The notes beneath the pieces were generated by a model, which worked only from the letters and a program-made list of their open reading frames with translations, searched no databases and had not been told where the DNA came from. The position numbers were made by a program, and so were the translations under genes. From IMG/VR virus record IMGVR_UViG_3300038299_000184, positions 1-64,000 of that record: 64,000 nucleotides of DNA. One strand, written 5' to 3'. The DNA is from a virus. Below, in pieces: positions 12,860 through 20,154 of the stretch (its first letter is position 1; the number at the start of each line of letters is the position of its first letter).

Positions 12860-13089
12860 TGAAAGAATTTGAAGTATGGTCTGCGGGTTACCTTGCCACA
12901 GGTATGGAAGGTAGACCTATGAAGGCAAGGTGTGAAGGTACATGGGAGGGTAAAGACTTCCCAGAGGCTTGCCAGAACTGGGCAAACTCTTTGAAGCAAC
13001 CAGAGCTTTACACCCCCGAGACTAACCGTTATTGGGGTATTCATTTATTTGATAATGAGGTTGATGCCCGTAAACAATTTGGATATTAA
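12859..13089 (+). CDS. unknown protein, 76 aa
   Basis: Begins MKEFEVWSAGYLATGMEGRP; a compact alpha/beta protein (ARCEGTWEGKDFPEACQNWA and on) that looks like a small fold seen in many phages, but I cannot name it. Translationally coupled to the upstream gene by TAATG; an AAAGG stretch 9 nt upstream may serve as ribosome binding site. Confidence 0.65.
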   Translation: MKEFEVWSAGYLATGMEGRPMKARCEGTWEGKDFPEACQNWANSLKQPELYTPETNRYWGIHLFDNEVDARKQFGY

Positions 13090-13109
13090 ATAAAACTTAC
13101 AGAAAGGTG

Positions 13110-13137
13110 TTGACCTAATTCAGATTTATGGTAGTAT
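13110..13137 (+). promoter_or_regulatory. promoter of the 13.1-13.6 kb RNA region
   Basis: TTGACC at 13110-13115, 16-nt spacer, TAGTAT at 13132-13137. No start codon follows within 10 nt; it points into a region rich in RNA structure. Confidence 0.5.
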
Positions 13138-13575
13138 TTATACATCGGAAGGAACAAAGGGTTTGGCGACCAAGAGTGACTGAAGATAAATCGGGTTTCG
13201 TTGATATCGCCATTGATACGAATCAGTATGTTAGTACAAGTCCAATCAGAAAAGGTCGCAGGTTCGAATCCTGTCTAATCATCCACAGTGGTGTTTAGTA
13301 GCTCAGTTGGTAGAGCAGTTTTGTATAAAGACTAGGAGGGTGCAATTCCTTCCATACATTCCGATGTAAAATAAATAGGATGGATTGATATGACAGACAA
13401 CTTGACGGGGTCGCGACCCCTCGGGAGAGGGGATATCAATTTAGACTAGTGGTGTATATCGTCAGTCTGAAAAAATACTGAACTATCCACTACGAAGAAC
13501 ATAACAGTGGCTGGGTATAGCATTCCACAATGTGCTAGGGGTGCCCCCTAGAGATAACCAACTCAGTCACTGTTG
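13138..13575 (+). ncRNA. structured non-coding region with tRNA-like fragments
   Basis: About 440 nt without a convincing ORF. At 13250-13285 there is a good tRNA 3' half (T-loop TTCGAAT, then CTAATCA, T and CCA) with no matching 5' half. At 13295-13340 there is a 5'-half-like stretch (GTAGCTCAGTTGGTAGAGC and an anticodon-like stem AGTTT/AGACT) with no matching acceptor. Beyond lie GC-rich hairpins (GGGGTCGCGACCCC and CCCCTC/GAGGGG near 13406-13435), an AGACT/AGTCT stem and a 10-bp closing stem ACAGTGGCTG/CAGTCACTGT enclosing two hairpins. It may hold disrupted tRNAs or novel RNAs. Confidence 0.4.
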
Positions 13576-13613
13576 TGGTTCAAAACAAATTTTCCACATA
13601 ATTCAAATAAAAC

Positions 13614-13640
13614 TTGAATACACTAAGTGGTGTGTATAAG
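13614..13640 (+). promoter_or_regulatory. promoter before tRNA-Met
   Basis: TTGAAT at 13614-13619 and TATAAG at 13635-13640 (15-nt spacer), 6 nt before tRNA-Met; a second TATAAT at 13641-13646 directly touches the tRNA. The spacer includes AGTGGTGT. Confidence 0.45.
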
Positions 13641-13646
13641 TATAAT

Positions 13647-13724
13647 TGCGGGGTGGACAAGTCAGGTTAAGTCACTGGTCTCATAAGTCAGTCATCGAAT
13701 GTTCGAATCATTCTCCCGCAACCA
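13647..13724 (+). tRNA. tRNA-Met/Ile2(CAU)
   Basis: Acceptor TGCGGGG/TCCCGCA, discriminator A, encoded CCA. Anticodon stem CTGGT/GTCAG with loop CTCATAA gives CAT. The stem lacks the GGG/CCC pairs of initiator tRNA, so it is elongator Met or a lysidine-modified Ile tRNA. Confidence 0.85.
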
Positions 13725-13730
13725 TATAAT

Positions 13731-14042
13731 ATGAACCTAAACGAACAAATCAAAGCCGACTACGAACAGTTGAAAACAACTAAACGTACTTGGCGGTTGG
13801 ATGAGACCAATTGTAAAGTGACAACCATACTCAATAGTATGGAAACCCACGAGCAAGATGCAGAGTTTGAGGTAGATGCTATGACAGGGGCAATGCTAGA
13901 ATGTAGTATGCACTTTAAAGGAACTCTTGACGAAGTGGTTCGAGATAAATCAATCCTAATTGGGTCATTAGTAGCTGGAACTAAGAAGGCACTAGTATTT
14001 GCCACAGACGATAGCACCACAAACGTGGTCAAAATAAAATAA
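13731..14042 (+). CDS. unknown protein, 103 aa
   Basis: Begins MNLNEQIKADYEQLKTTKRT; a helical start and a beta-rich rest (DAEFEVDAMTGAMLECSMHF). ATG lies 6 nt after tRNA-Met CCA, so the two are likely cotranscribed. No family recognised. Confidence 0.6.
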   Translation: MNLNEQIKADYEQLKTTKRTWRLDETNCKVTTILNSMETHEQDAEFEVDAMTGAMLECSMHFKGTLDEVVRDKSILIGSLVAGTKKALVFATDDSTTNVVKIK

Positions 14043-14064
14043 TTCAAAATATATCAAATAAAAC

Positions 14065-14092
14065 TTGCAAACTGTAATAGGTTTACTATAAT
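14065..14092 (+). promoter_or_regulatory. promoter of tRNA attenuator module 2
   Basis: TTGCAA at 14065-14070, 16-nt spacer, TATAAT at 14087-14092 continuing as TATAATTA. Nearly the same sequence as 5941-5968 including flanks, indicating a dedicated promoter type for the two attenuator modules. Confidence 0.75.
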
Positions 14093-14102
14093 TAAAAGCG
14101 TA

Positions 14103-14177
14103 ATGAAGAACAACACACAACAACAGTATCAACCTCAACCGTATCCTATGGACTCGGGTGGTTCTATTGTTGTCTAG
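14103..14177 (+). CDS. leader peptide of tRNA-Tyr/Pro/Gln array, 24 aa
   Basis: The peptide begins MKNNTQQQYQPQPYPMDSGG and ends SIVV. It has 5 Gln (four CAA, one CAG), 2 Tyr (TAT) and 3 Pro (CCT, CCG, CCT), clustered in ten consecutive codons. After the terminator come tRNA-Tyr(GUA), an odd tRNA, tRNA-Pro(UGG) and tRNA-Gln(UUG). TCGGGT (14154-14159) inside the ORF just after this run is complementary to ACCCGA (14206-14211) in the terminator 5' arm. Ribosome stalling on Gln/Tyr/Pro codons would favour the antiterminator. Expression of the peptide is inferred. Confidence 0.65.
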   Translation: MKNNTQQQYQPQPYPMDSGGSIVV

Positions 14178-14204
14178 TAAGTTACATTACAGAAACAAAT
14201 GTTC

Positions 14205-14237
14205 AACCCGAATCCTTAATTGGTTTCGGGTTTTTTT
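14205..14237 (+). terminator. intrinsic terminator / attenuator
   Basis: AACCCGAA pairs with TTCGGGTT, extended by CC/GG inside, loop TTAATT, followed by a run of T. The 5' arm can alternatively pair with TCGGGT in the leader ORF. Confidence 0.85.
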
Positions 14238-14264
14238 GTGTCCAGTAAAGGTCAAAACAAATAT

Positions 14265-14349
14265 GGGTGTGTTGGGCAATTGGTTGCCTAGCGGATTGTA
14301 ACTCCGTGGGCGAAAGTCGTTGTAGGTTCGAGTCCTACCATACCCACCA
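14265..14349 (+). tRNA. tRNA-Tyr(GUA)
   Basis: Acceptor GGGTGTG/CATACCC, discriminator A, encoded CCA. Anticodon stem GCGGA/TCCGT with loop TTGTAAC gives GTA; a class II variable arm as in bacterial Tyr tRNAs. Confidence 0.9.
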
Positions 14350-14352
14350 TAT

Positions 14353-14426
14353 CGATACATAGCTCAACGGTAGAGTACCACCTAATGGGGGTGGAGATTG
14401 CGGTTCAATTCCGTGTGTATCGACCA
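14353..14426 (+). tRNA. tRNA, anticodon formally AUG (His?), atypical loop
   Basis: A regular 74-nt cloverleaf: acceptor CGATACA/TGTATCG, D-stem GCTC/GAGT, T-arm TGCGG/CCGTG with loop TTCAATT, discriminator A, encoded CCA. Anticodon stem CCACC/GGTGG closes loop TAATGGG, which formally gives ATG but has A at position 33 instead of U. C1-G72 and A73 are not His-like. Amino acid unassigned; it may be non-canonical or mutated. Confidence 0.7.
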
Positions 14427-14465
14427 TATCAAAAATCAAGCTGTAGAGATAAGCAGCAAATATAT

Positions 14466-14543
14466 CAGAGTGTTGGGTAATTGGCTACCCGCCTAGTTTG
14501 GATCTAGGAGATAATGCAGGTTCGAATCCTGTCACTCTGACCA
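14466..14543 (+). tRNA. tRNA-Pro(UGG)
   Basis: Acceptor CAGAGTG/CACTCTG with the C1-G72 typical of Pro, discriminator A, encoded CCA. Anticodon stem CCTAG/CTAGG with loop TTTGGAT gives TGG. Confidence 0.9.
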
Positions 14544-14546
14544 TAT

Positions 14547-14621
14547 AGGGATATAGTGTAATGGTTAGCACCGAAAACTTTGAATTTTCTAGTCTAGGTT
14601 CGAGTCCTAGTGTCCCTTCCA
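14547..14621 (+). tRNA. tRNA-Gln(UUG)
   Basis: Acceptor AGGGATA/TGTCCCT, encoded CCA. Anticodon stem GAAAA/TTTTC with loop CTTTGAA gives TTG. Confidence 0.9.
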
Positions 14622-14674
14622 TATATATTGTTAAGTTTAACTTGAAAACTTGAACCAATCTACTAATTAAGTAT

Positions 14675-15418
14675 ATGAGTAGAAGAAGGCGTAGTGTTGT
14701 GTGGTTGATGCCAGAGGGTGAGTTTAAAGAACTAGTAGCCAATTCATTCTGTTATAGTGATATTGTTAGGGTGTTCAACTTTGGGAAGGTGGGTGGTAAT
14801 ATAAACACCATTAAGAGTCGGATAGCTGATTTGGGATTGGATATATCACATTTTGGAAATCCAGCGGTCATAGCAAATTCATACAGGGTGTTGAGTGAGA
14901 AGGCAGCTATCGATAAATGGTTTATAAAAACACCACATAAAATATTTTGTAACAGGTCTATTAAATGTTATATTAAAAAATTCAATCTTTTAAAATATGA
15001 GTGTTCAACAAATGGATGTGGTGTTAACACCACATGGTTGGGGTCTGAATTGATTCTGCAACTAGACCACATAGATGGTGATCGAAGTAATAACGTTTTA
15101 GGAAATTTGAGATACTTATGCCCCAACTGCCACTCACAAACTCCAACGTATGCGGGTAGGTCACTCAAAATACGACATGAATGTACTTCTTGTGGTGGTG
15201 TTAAACAAACCAAGAACTCTGAAAATTGTGCCAGTTGTGCTGCTATGATAAACTCTAGAATGAAGTTCGACCCAACATTCGACGAGCTACACCGCCAAGT
15301 ATGTATTGATAAAATTCCCTTCACAACTTTAGGTAAAGAGTATGGTGTATCTGATAATGCAGTGAGGAAACGTTGTATCAAACTAGGTATCGATCCAAAG
15401 ACTCGTTCCACTAATTAA
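14675..15418 (+). CDS. HNH homing endonuclease
   Basis: 247 aa. HNH core LQLDHIDGDRSNNVLGNLRY then CPNCHSQTPTYAGR, preceded by a CSTNGCG zinc pair and followed by a zinc ribbon (CTSCGG, CASCAA) and a C-terminal helix-turn-helix (KEYGVSDNAVRKRCIKLGID). Same domain order as the gene at 1651, and also next to tRNA genes. TAATTA is 5 nt before ATG. Likely a free-standing homing endonuclease that moved within the tRNA region. Confidence 0.85.
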   Translation: MSRRRRSVVWLMPEGEFKELVANSFCYSDIVRVFNFGKVGGNINTIKSRIADLGLDISHFGNPAVIANSYRVLSEKAAIDKWFIKTPHKIFCNRSIKCYIKKFNLLKYECSTNGCGVNTTWLGSELILQLDHIDGDRSNNVLGNLRYLCPNCHSQTPTYAGRSLKIRHECTSCGGVKQTKNSENCASCAAMINSRMKFDPTFDELHRQVCIDKIPFTTLGKEYGVSDNAVRKRCIKLGIDPKTRSTN

Positions 15419-15424
15419 CACCAC

Positions 15425-15790
15425 ATGAAAGAATTTTGGAAAACAACTTTGTCAACTATAGCTGGTGTAGTGTTAGCAGCTCTCGTATTAGGTTTCTTTG
15501 GATTGATATATGAGAAGGCTAATAAGTATGATGCGCTCTTGGAGAGAGTAGAAATCGTCGAGGCTGGTCAACAGGAGACTAGAGAGAAGCTTGGTGACAA
15601 GATTGCCAAACTATCCGTAGAGGTCAAGGAGAGGCATGGTGACGAGGATAAGACACCACCTAAGTCAATCCCTTGGAGCATTACACCACCTTCACTATCA
15701 CCATCCCCTAGCCCAGTCCCTCATATAGATAATAATATCGATGCATATATCAAAGAGCAAAATAATATACGCGAGACTTTTAAACGTTAG
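15425..15790 (+). CDS. membrane-anchored coiled-coil protein, 121 aa
   Basis: Begins MKEFWKTTLSTIAGVVLAAL; one transmembrane helix at about 10-30, then a coiled coil (YDALLERVEIVEAGQQETRE and on), then a Pro/Ser-rich linker (SPSPSPVPH). The layout resembles an i-spanin or a membrane tether, but no partner lipoprotein overlaps it. It follows the HNH gene by 6 nt; a TAATTA lies 7 nt before ATG. Confidence 0.6.
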   Translation: MKEFWKTTLSTIAGVVLAALVLGFFGLIYEKANKYDALLERVEIVEAGQQETREKLGDKIAKLSVEVKERHGDEDKTPPKSIPWSITPPSLSPSPSPVPHIDNNIDAYIKEQNNIRETFKR

Positions 15791-15793
15791 GTG

Positions 15794-15821
15794 TTGACAT
15801 ATAACACCAGTGGTGTATATT
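15794..15821 (+). promoter_or_regulatory. early-type promoter with palindromic spacer
   Basis: TTGACA at 15794-15799, 16-nt spacer, TATATT at 15816-15821, 7 nt to ATG 15829. The spacer contains ACACCA-G-TGGTGT (15804-15816), the same palindrome class as at 8204-8216. Confidence 0.7.
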
Positions 15822-15828
15822 GAAGTTC

Positions 15829-16308
15829 ATGAGTAAATCAAACATTGAACTAAAAGAGGGTCAGAAAATTAGAATTTCTCACTACCGCACCGTTGATTAT
15901 GATACGGGAACCACCAAACTTACCAAAAGTCAACCACTACGGGTAAATAAATACGCTGGTAAATCATTCCGCAAATTTGAATTAGATGTACTTGTTAAAG
16001 CTGGTTATACCATTGGTACCAAGGGTGGAAAGACAGTTGCTACACTAGAAGATGTTGATGGTACAATCATCGCAGCAGGTGTATCAATCTGTTCTAGAGA
16101 AGATACATTCTCTCGCAAGCTTGGTAACAAGATTGCTACAGGGCGACTAGCCCAGATGATTAAAGATATTGATGTGTGGTGGTTCCCAGAGGTCGAGGCT
16201 GATATCGTAGCTGAGGCATATACACGGGTTGAAAGACCACACGAGGCTATTTGCCCACCATCTGTACCAGAACCAGTTTATTCGCCTAAAAAGGTACAAT
16301 ACAGATAA
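15829..16308 (+). CDS. unknown protein, 159 aa
   Basis: Begins MSKSNIELKEGQKIRISHYR. Basic and beta-rich in the first half, with a glycine-lysine turn (GYTIGTKGGKTVATLEDVDG). ATG 15829 is set by the promoter. The stop overlaps the next ATG (TAATG). No family recognised. Confidence 0.65.
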   Translation: MSKSNIELKEGQKIRISHYRTVDYDTGTTKLTKSQPLRVNKYAGKSFRKFELDVLVKAGYTIGTKGGKTVATLEDVDGTIIAAGVSICSREDTFSRKLGNKIATGRLAQMIKDIDVWWFPEVEADIVAEAYTRVERPHEAICPPSVPEPVYSPKKVQYR

Positions 16309-16508
16309 TGTTAATTGAAATATTGAATATCGCAACATCGGGATTCTGGCAATTTATAGCTGTCATATGTATACTATGTATACCCTTCAAATTTGTAATT
16401 AAGTTATGGGTTGGGTATATGAAGATGCTCACTGTTAAAAACCACGGGTATCCACCAGCGCACTGTGATGCACTAGGTAATGCCCATGATGAAGATGATG
16501 ACGAGTAG
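16308..16508 (+). CDS. small membrane protein, 66 aa
   Basis: Begins MLIEILNIATSGFWQFIAVI; one long hydrophobic segment (about 12-34) and an acidic tail ending HDEDDDE with nearby His and Cys residues that could bind metal. Translationally coupled to the upstream gene and followed by a terminator. Confidence 0.65.
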   Translation: MLIEILNIATSGFWQFIAVICILCIPFKFVIKLWVGYMKMLTVKNHGYPPAHCDALGNAHDEDDDE

Positions 16509-16526
16509 TAAATAGACCCACAAATC

Positions 16527-16556
16527 AAACCCATACGTTTATTCGTATGGGTTTTT
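16527..16556 (+). terminator. intrinsic terminator
   Basis: 11-bp stem AAACCCATACG/CGTATGGGTTT, loop TTTATT, five T. Confidence 0.85.
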
Positions 16557-16562
16557 GTTATA

Positions 16563-16590
16563 TTGACACCACTGTAATCCGTTCATAAGT
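16563..16590 (+). promoter_or_regulatory. early-type promoter
   Basis: TTGACA at 16563-16568, 16-nt spacer, ATAAGT at 16585-16590, 6 nt to ATG 16597. The spacer starts CCACTG. Confidence 0.5.
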
Positions 16591-16596
16591 AATCAC

Positions 16597-16881
16597 ATGA
16601 GCGAAGTAAAAAAGTTGTACAGGGTAACGATTGGTGACACCACTACAGAATTAGATGAAGAGGCTATGTTGGCACTACAGAAGCAAATTAATGATGCTAT
16701 TGGTGTTAATAAAATACCTCTTGGATTTATTCCCAGAGGGACACCACCCCCAAGAGAGTCACCTATTACACCCCCTTACCAATCACCAGACATTTGGTGT
16801 GGTCTGGCTTCGGGTAGTATTATTAAATCACCTATTGATCAACTAGAAGAGTTCCGTGCCCCGTCAGAGCGAACCCATTGA
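16597..16881 (+). CDS. unknown protein, 94 aa
   Basis: Begins MSEVKKLYRVTIGDTTTELD; an N-terminal beta/alpha unit resembling a phage protein with a short helix (EEAMLALQKQINDAIG), then a proline-rich tail (PRGTPPPRESPITPPYQSP). No family recognised. Ends 38 nt before the terminase start. Confidence 0.65.
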   Translation: MSEVKKLYRVTIGDTTTELDEEAMLALQKQINDAIGVNKIPLGFIPRGTPPPRESPITPPYQSPDIWCGLASGSIIKSPIDQLEEFRAPSERTH

Positions 16882-16919
16882 TTTGTTAGCTTTTATATAC
16901 TGTAGGGGTAATTAAGTAT

Positions 16920-18785
16920 ATGTCCGATGAACAATTTAAAATAGATAACCAAGTATTATGGGGTGATACACAAATACCCGATGCGAGAATTATCACACCC
17001 AATTGGATAGGTGACAACGAACAGCTACCCCAGAAGGGTACCGAGATTGAATTCCTCCCAGAGCACTATGTAGAGTATAAGAAGTGTAAGGATTCGATTC
17101 ATTACTTCGCTGAGAACTATTACACCATCACAGTAGGTGGTAATGAGAAGGAGCTTATGAAGCTCTGGAAGATCCAGAAGGAGGCACTGGATAGTTTTAT
17201 TGAACACAATAGAGTTGTAATGAACTCTTCGCGCCAGACATCGAAAACAACCCTCGTGGTGTTGTTCATTCTATGGAACTTATTGTTTGGTGATGGTCTT
17301 CAGAAGATCGGCTTGTTGGGTAACAAATATGATTTAGCAAAGCTCAACTTGGATAAGGTTAAGGAGGCATACGAACTACTCCCACTATTCCTAAAACCCC
17401 ACATTCTTAGGTGGAACGAAAAGTCAATCCTATTCTCTAATAATAACGAGTGTAAGATTCAAGCCACATCCTCTACATCATTTCGTGGATCTACTCTAAC
17501 CAGTCTTGTTATTGACGAGGCTGCTTTCATTAACGAAGGTGGTGCCAACGATCTTGATAAAGCAATTCTCCAATCATTGTTACCTACACTGGATGCTATG
17601 GGTCTTGGTGATTCCCCCGACAACTCTTTCTGTATATTGGTATCAACACCCTTTGGTATGAATAATGAGTTTGCTAGACTGTATCACCAAGCAAGAGAAT
17701 ATGAAAAGACTGGTGATCCTAAATTAGAAACACCATTCCATGCATTTGAGATGTTGTGGTCTGACCACCCAGAGCGAGATGAAGAATGGTTCCGAAAGAA
17801 GGTTGCAGAGATGGGGTCACTTGAGGCATTCTATGTGGAATTTGGTGGTAGCTTCACCATGGGTGATGACGCCAAGAAAGCTATCGATGTCGATGTCAAT
17901 ATATTCCAAAGTGAAAATAATATTTCTGACCCTATATTGACCCAGACAAAACATCTTGATAATGATAATGATGCCGAGGACGAATCTTTAAAGATATGGG
18001 AACTACCAAAGGCTAATAGAATTTATGGTGCTGGTGTTGATATTGCAGAAGGTGTGGGGGCTTGCTTCTCTACTATACAGATATTTGATTTTACAGACCT
18101 TCAAGATATACGACAAGTTGCAGAATATAGGAACAACACCATTTCTACAACCGAATTTCCATTAGTTTGTCTCCAGATATTTAACGCCTATAATCAGTGC
18201 TATGCAGCAATCGAACAGAACAACAGTGGTCGTGAGGTTATTAGTTCTCTGGTTCATGCTCATGGTTATAAGAAACTTGTTAGATATCACAGTAATGCAG
18301 ATTCTATGAAAAGGATGGTAGCAAATGGGGAGTATGGTGTCGTATCACATGCTAGTTCTAAGAATAAGGCAGTGGCTAATATGAGACACTTCCTAAACGT
18401 GGCACAGGTTGTTAAGATACGTTCCGAGGTATTGCTTAGAGAACTTAACGGGTTTGTACAGGTTATGGGTAAAAGTAATAACTGGACTTGGCAGAAACAA
18501 GGTGGTGCAGATTCTTATGATGATACCGTGGATGGTTTCAATTGGTGTCTGATGATGCTCCATGCACAGTTAGTAGAAACCTACTTCGATGTGGATAAAT
18601 TTGATAAGTATAGTAAACCCACCCACTTAATAGGGGAGATAATTAAATATGATGACCATCGTAAACATAACTTAGGTATGCCACTAAATGACAAGACACC
18701 AGATATACCTATATATACATCTAGCGGTGGTATGGAACAAGATGTTTCTGATATGTTCGATGTGGGCTGGTTACAAAATTTTTAG
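16920..18785 (+). CDS. terminase large subunit (gp17-like)
   Basis: 621 aa, close to T4 gp17 (610 aa). The ATPase domain has a deviant Walker A SRQTSKTT (about 104-111) and Walker B SLVIDEAA (about 195-202); the C-terminal nuclease domain starts near GVDIAEGVG with its first metal-binding Asp near residue 374. It packages DNA into the prohead through the portal. TAATTA is exactly 5 nt before ATG, marking late expression. gp53-like and other virion genes follow closely. Confidence 0.95.
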   Translation: MSDEQFKIDNQVLWGDTQIPDARIITPNWIGDNEQLPQKGTEIEFLPEHYVEYKKCKDSIHYFAENYYTITVGGNEKELMKLWKIQKEALDSFIEHNRVVMNSSRQTSKTTLVVLFILWNLLFGDGLQKIGLLGNKYDLAKLNLDKVKEAYELLPLFLKPHILRWNEKSILFSNNNECKIQATSSTSFRGSTLTSLVIDEAAFINEGGANDLDKAILQSLLPTLDAMGLGDSPDNSFCILVSTPFGMNNEFARLYHQAREYEKTGDPKLETPFHAFEMLWSDHPERDEEWFRKKVAEMGSLEAFYVEFGGSFTMGDDAKKAIDVDVNIFQSENNISDPILTQTKHLDNDNDAEDESLKIWELPKANRIYGAGVDIAEGVGACFSTIQIFDFTDLQDIRQVAEYRNNTISTTEFPLVCLQIFNAYNQCYAAIEQNNSGREVISSLVHAHGYKKLVRYHSNADSMKRMVANGEYGVVSHASSKNKAVANMRHFLNVAQVVKIRSEVLLRELNGFVQVMGKSNNWTWQKQGGADSYDDTVDGFNWCLMMLHAQLVETYFDVDKFDKYSKPTHLIGEIIKYDDHRKHNLGMPLNDKTPDIPIYTSSGGMEQDVSDMFDVGWLQNF

Positions 18786-18787
18786 AT

Positions 18788-19144
18788 ATGGACAAACGTA
18801 GAAAAGATATACAGGAACTATCCAATTTGGATAACAGACACCTTGAGAATATGTTTATTGTCAAGACAGATAGTGATGACAATTATTACTACGACTTAAC
18901 CGATTCGTTGTATATTAACCCAGACACGATGGACCCATTACTATTTGGTAGTTATGATATAAAGGGTGGTGATACCCTCTATAGTATTAGTGATAAATAT
19001 TACGGGACAACAAATCTTTGGTGGGTAGTAGGTACAACAAACCGAATAGATAACCCATTTGATATTGAGAACATGGTGGGTACAACCATCAAAATACCTA
19101 TTAAATCTGTGGTTGGTGAGATATTAGCGGTTATTTCAAACTAG
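18788..19144 (+). CDS. baseplate wedge protein with LysM domain (gp53-like)
   Basis: 118 aa. LysM-type domain in the C-terminal half (YDIKGGDTLYSISDKYYGTT, then NLWWVVGTTN and GTTIKIP). T4 baseplate wedge gp53 has a LysM domain and similar N-terminal region, though it is longer (196 aa). Starts 2 nt after the terminase stop, so it is cotranscribed with it. Confidence 0.7.
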   Translation: MDKRRKDIQELSNLDNRHLENMFIVKTDSDDNYYYDLTDSLYINPDTMDPLLFGSYDIKGGDTLYSISDKYYGTTNLWWVVGTTNRIDNPFDIENMVGTTIKIPIKSVVGEILAVISN

Positions 19145-19161
19145 TTATACTAATTAAGGTT

Positions 19162-20154
19162 ATGGAAAGATTCGGGGAATTCTACAAAAATTTTACCAGT
19201 ACATTAGTAACAGAAGATATAGAGGATATTAAGGATCAATTATCGTCAGAAGGCATCTTCTCATACTTTGGTAAGCAAGCTATAACTGATAGGTTTAAGT
19301 GGTATCAAGACCAAGGTATTGTACCAACCAAAAAGTTTTCGAAGAATGCTTCAGCATTACAGTCTACTCGTGTTAATAGAGGTGATGCCACAGGTAGTAA
19401 GACAGTAACAGTAGATGTTGATAAAAAGGAAGAGGCAGAGATGTTGACGTATGTATTCAAGTTCCTAGATCGCGAAGTTAGGGATCAACTTGAAAAGGCT
19501 TACAAGGACAATCCTAAGAAGGCTAAGAAATTCGCGAAACATTATAGTGATGTCACAATGCGTGATGTTAAAGAGGATGCATCCCAAATCAGTAGTGTAT
19601 TAACCAACTGGTTGACACTACGCCATGATAAGAATTCTAAGGTCCCTAAATCTATCAGACAGAAGATTGATTTCACTAAACTTCAACATAATGTTGATGA
19701 GGCTTATAAGAAAATTACTGGTGCTAAAATTAGTGATGATGCTAAAAGTAGTGTTGATGAGGATATGCCCGAAGGGTTTTCATTCGTCAAAGAGACGGGC
19801 AACTTTAGACTTTATAAATGGTCTGCTCTGGGTGACGTATGTACTACTGATCCTAAAGTTAGACAGAACTGGTTATCAGTGATCATTGATATTGCGGGTG
19901 AAGAGGATAAGAAGTGGTGTGTTGCTGATTCTGGGTTTGCCAAACAATACGGTGAGCCAGATGGTGATGGTACTTTCAAATACCCCTACTATCTATTAAG
20001 GAAGAAGGTTGGTGGTAGTTATGTTCCGTATGTATTGATGCACGGTAATTCACTACAATGTAAGAATGATGCAGATGTAGGTATTACACAAACTATGGCT
20101 GATGAGATCAAGCCAGCTATCGAAGAGCATATCAAAACCATCGTAATGGGGTAA
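19162..20154 (+). CDS. unknown late protein, 330 aa, possible internal head protein
   Basis: Begins MERFGEFYKNFTSTLVTEDI, similar in feel to the N-termini of other late-box genes here, suggesting a prohead-targeting peptide. A helical basic middle (YKDNPKKAKKFAKHYSDVTM) is followed by a domain with two Cys (DVCTTDP, KKWCVADSG). TAATTA is 5 nt before ATG. Stop overlaps the next ATG (TAATG). No family recognised. Confidence 0.7.
   Translation: MERFGEFYKNFTSTLVTEDIEDIKDQLSSEGIFSYFGKQAITDRFKWYQDQGIVPTKKFSKNASALQSTRVNRGDATGSKTVTVDVDKKEEAEMLTYVFKFLDREVRDQLEKAYKDNPKKAKKFAKHYSDVTMRDVKEDASQISSVLTNWLTLRHDKNSKVPKSIRQKIDFTKLQHNVDEAYKKITGAKISDDAKSSVDEDMPEGFSFVKETGNFRLYKWSALGDVCTTDPKVRQNWLSVIIDIAGEEDKKWCVADSGFAKQYGEPDGDGTFKYPYYLLRKKVGGSYVPYVLMHGNSLQCKNDADVGITQTMADEIKPAIEEHIKTIVMG

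Noticed and set aside
14353-14426. tRNA-Pro(UGG) call from TGG in the loop
   Set aside because: The 5-bp stem CCACC/GGTGG fixes the loop as TAATGGG, which puts ATG, not TGG, at 34-36; a regular tRNA-Pro(UGG) is present at 14466.
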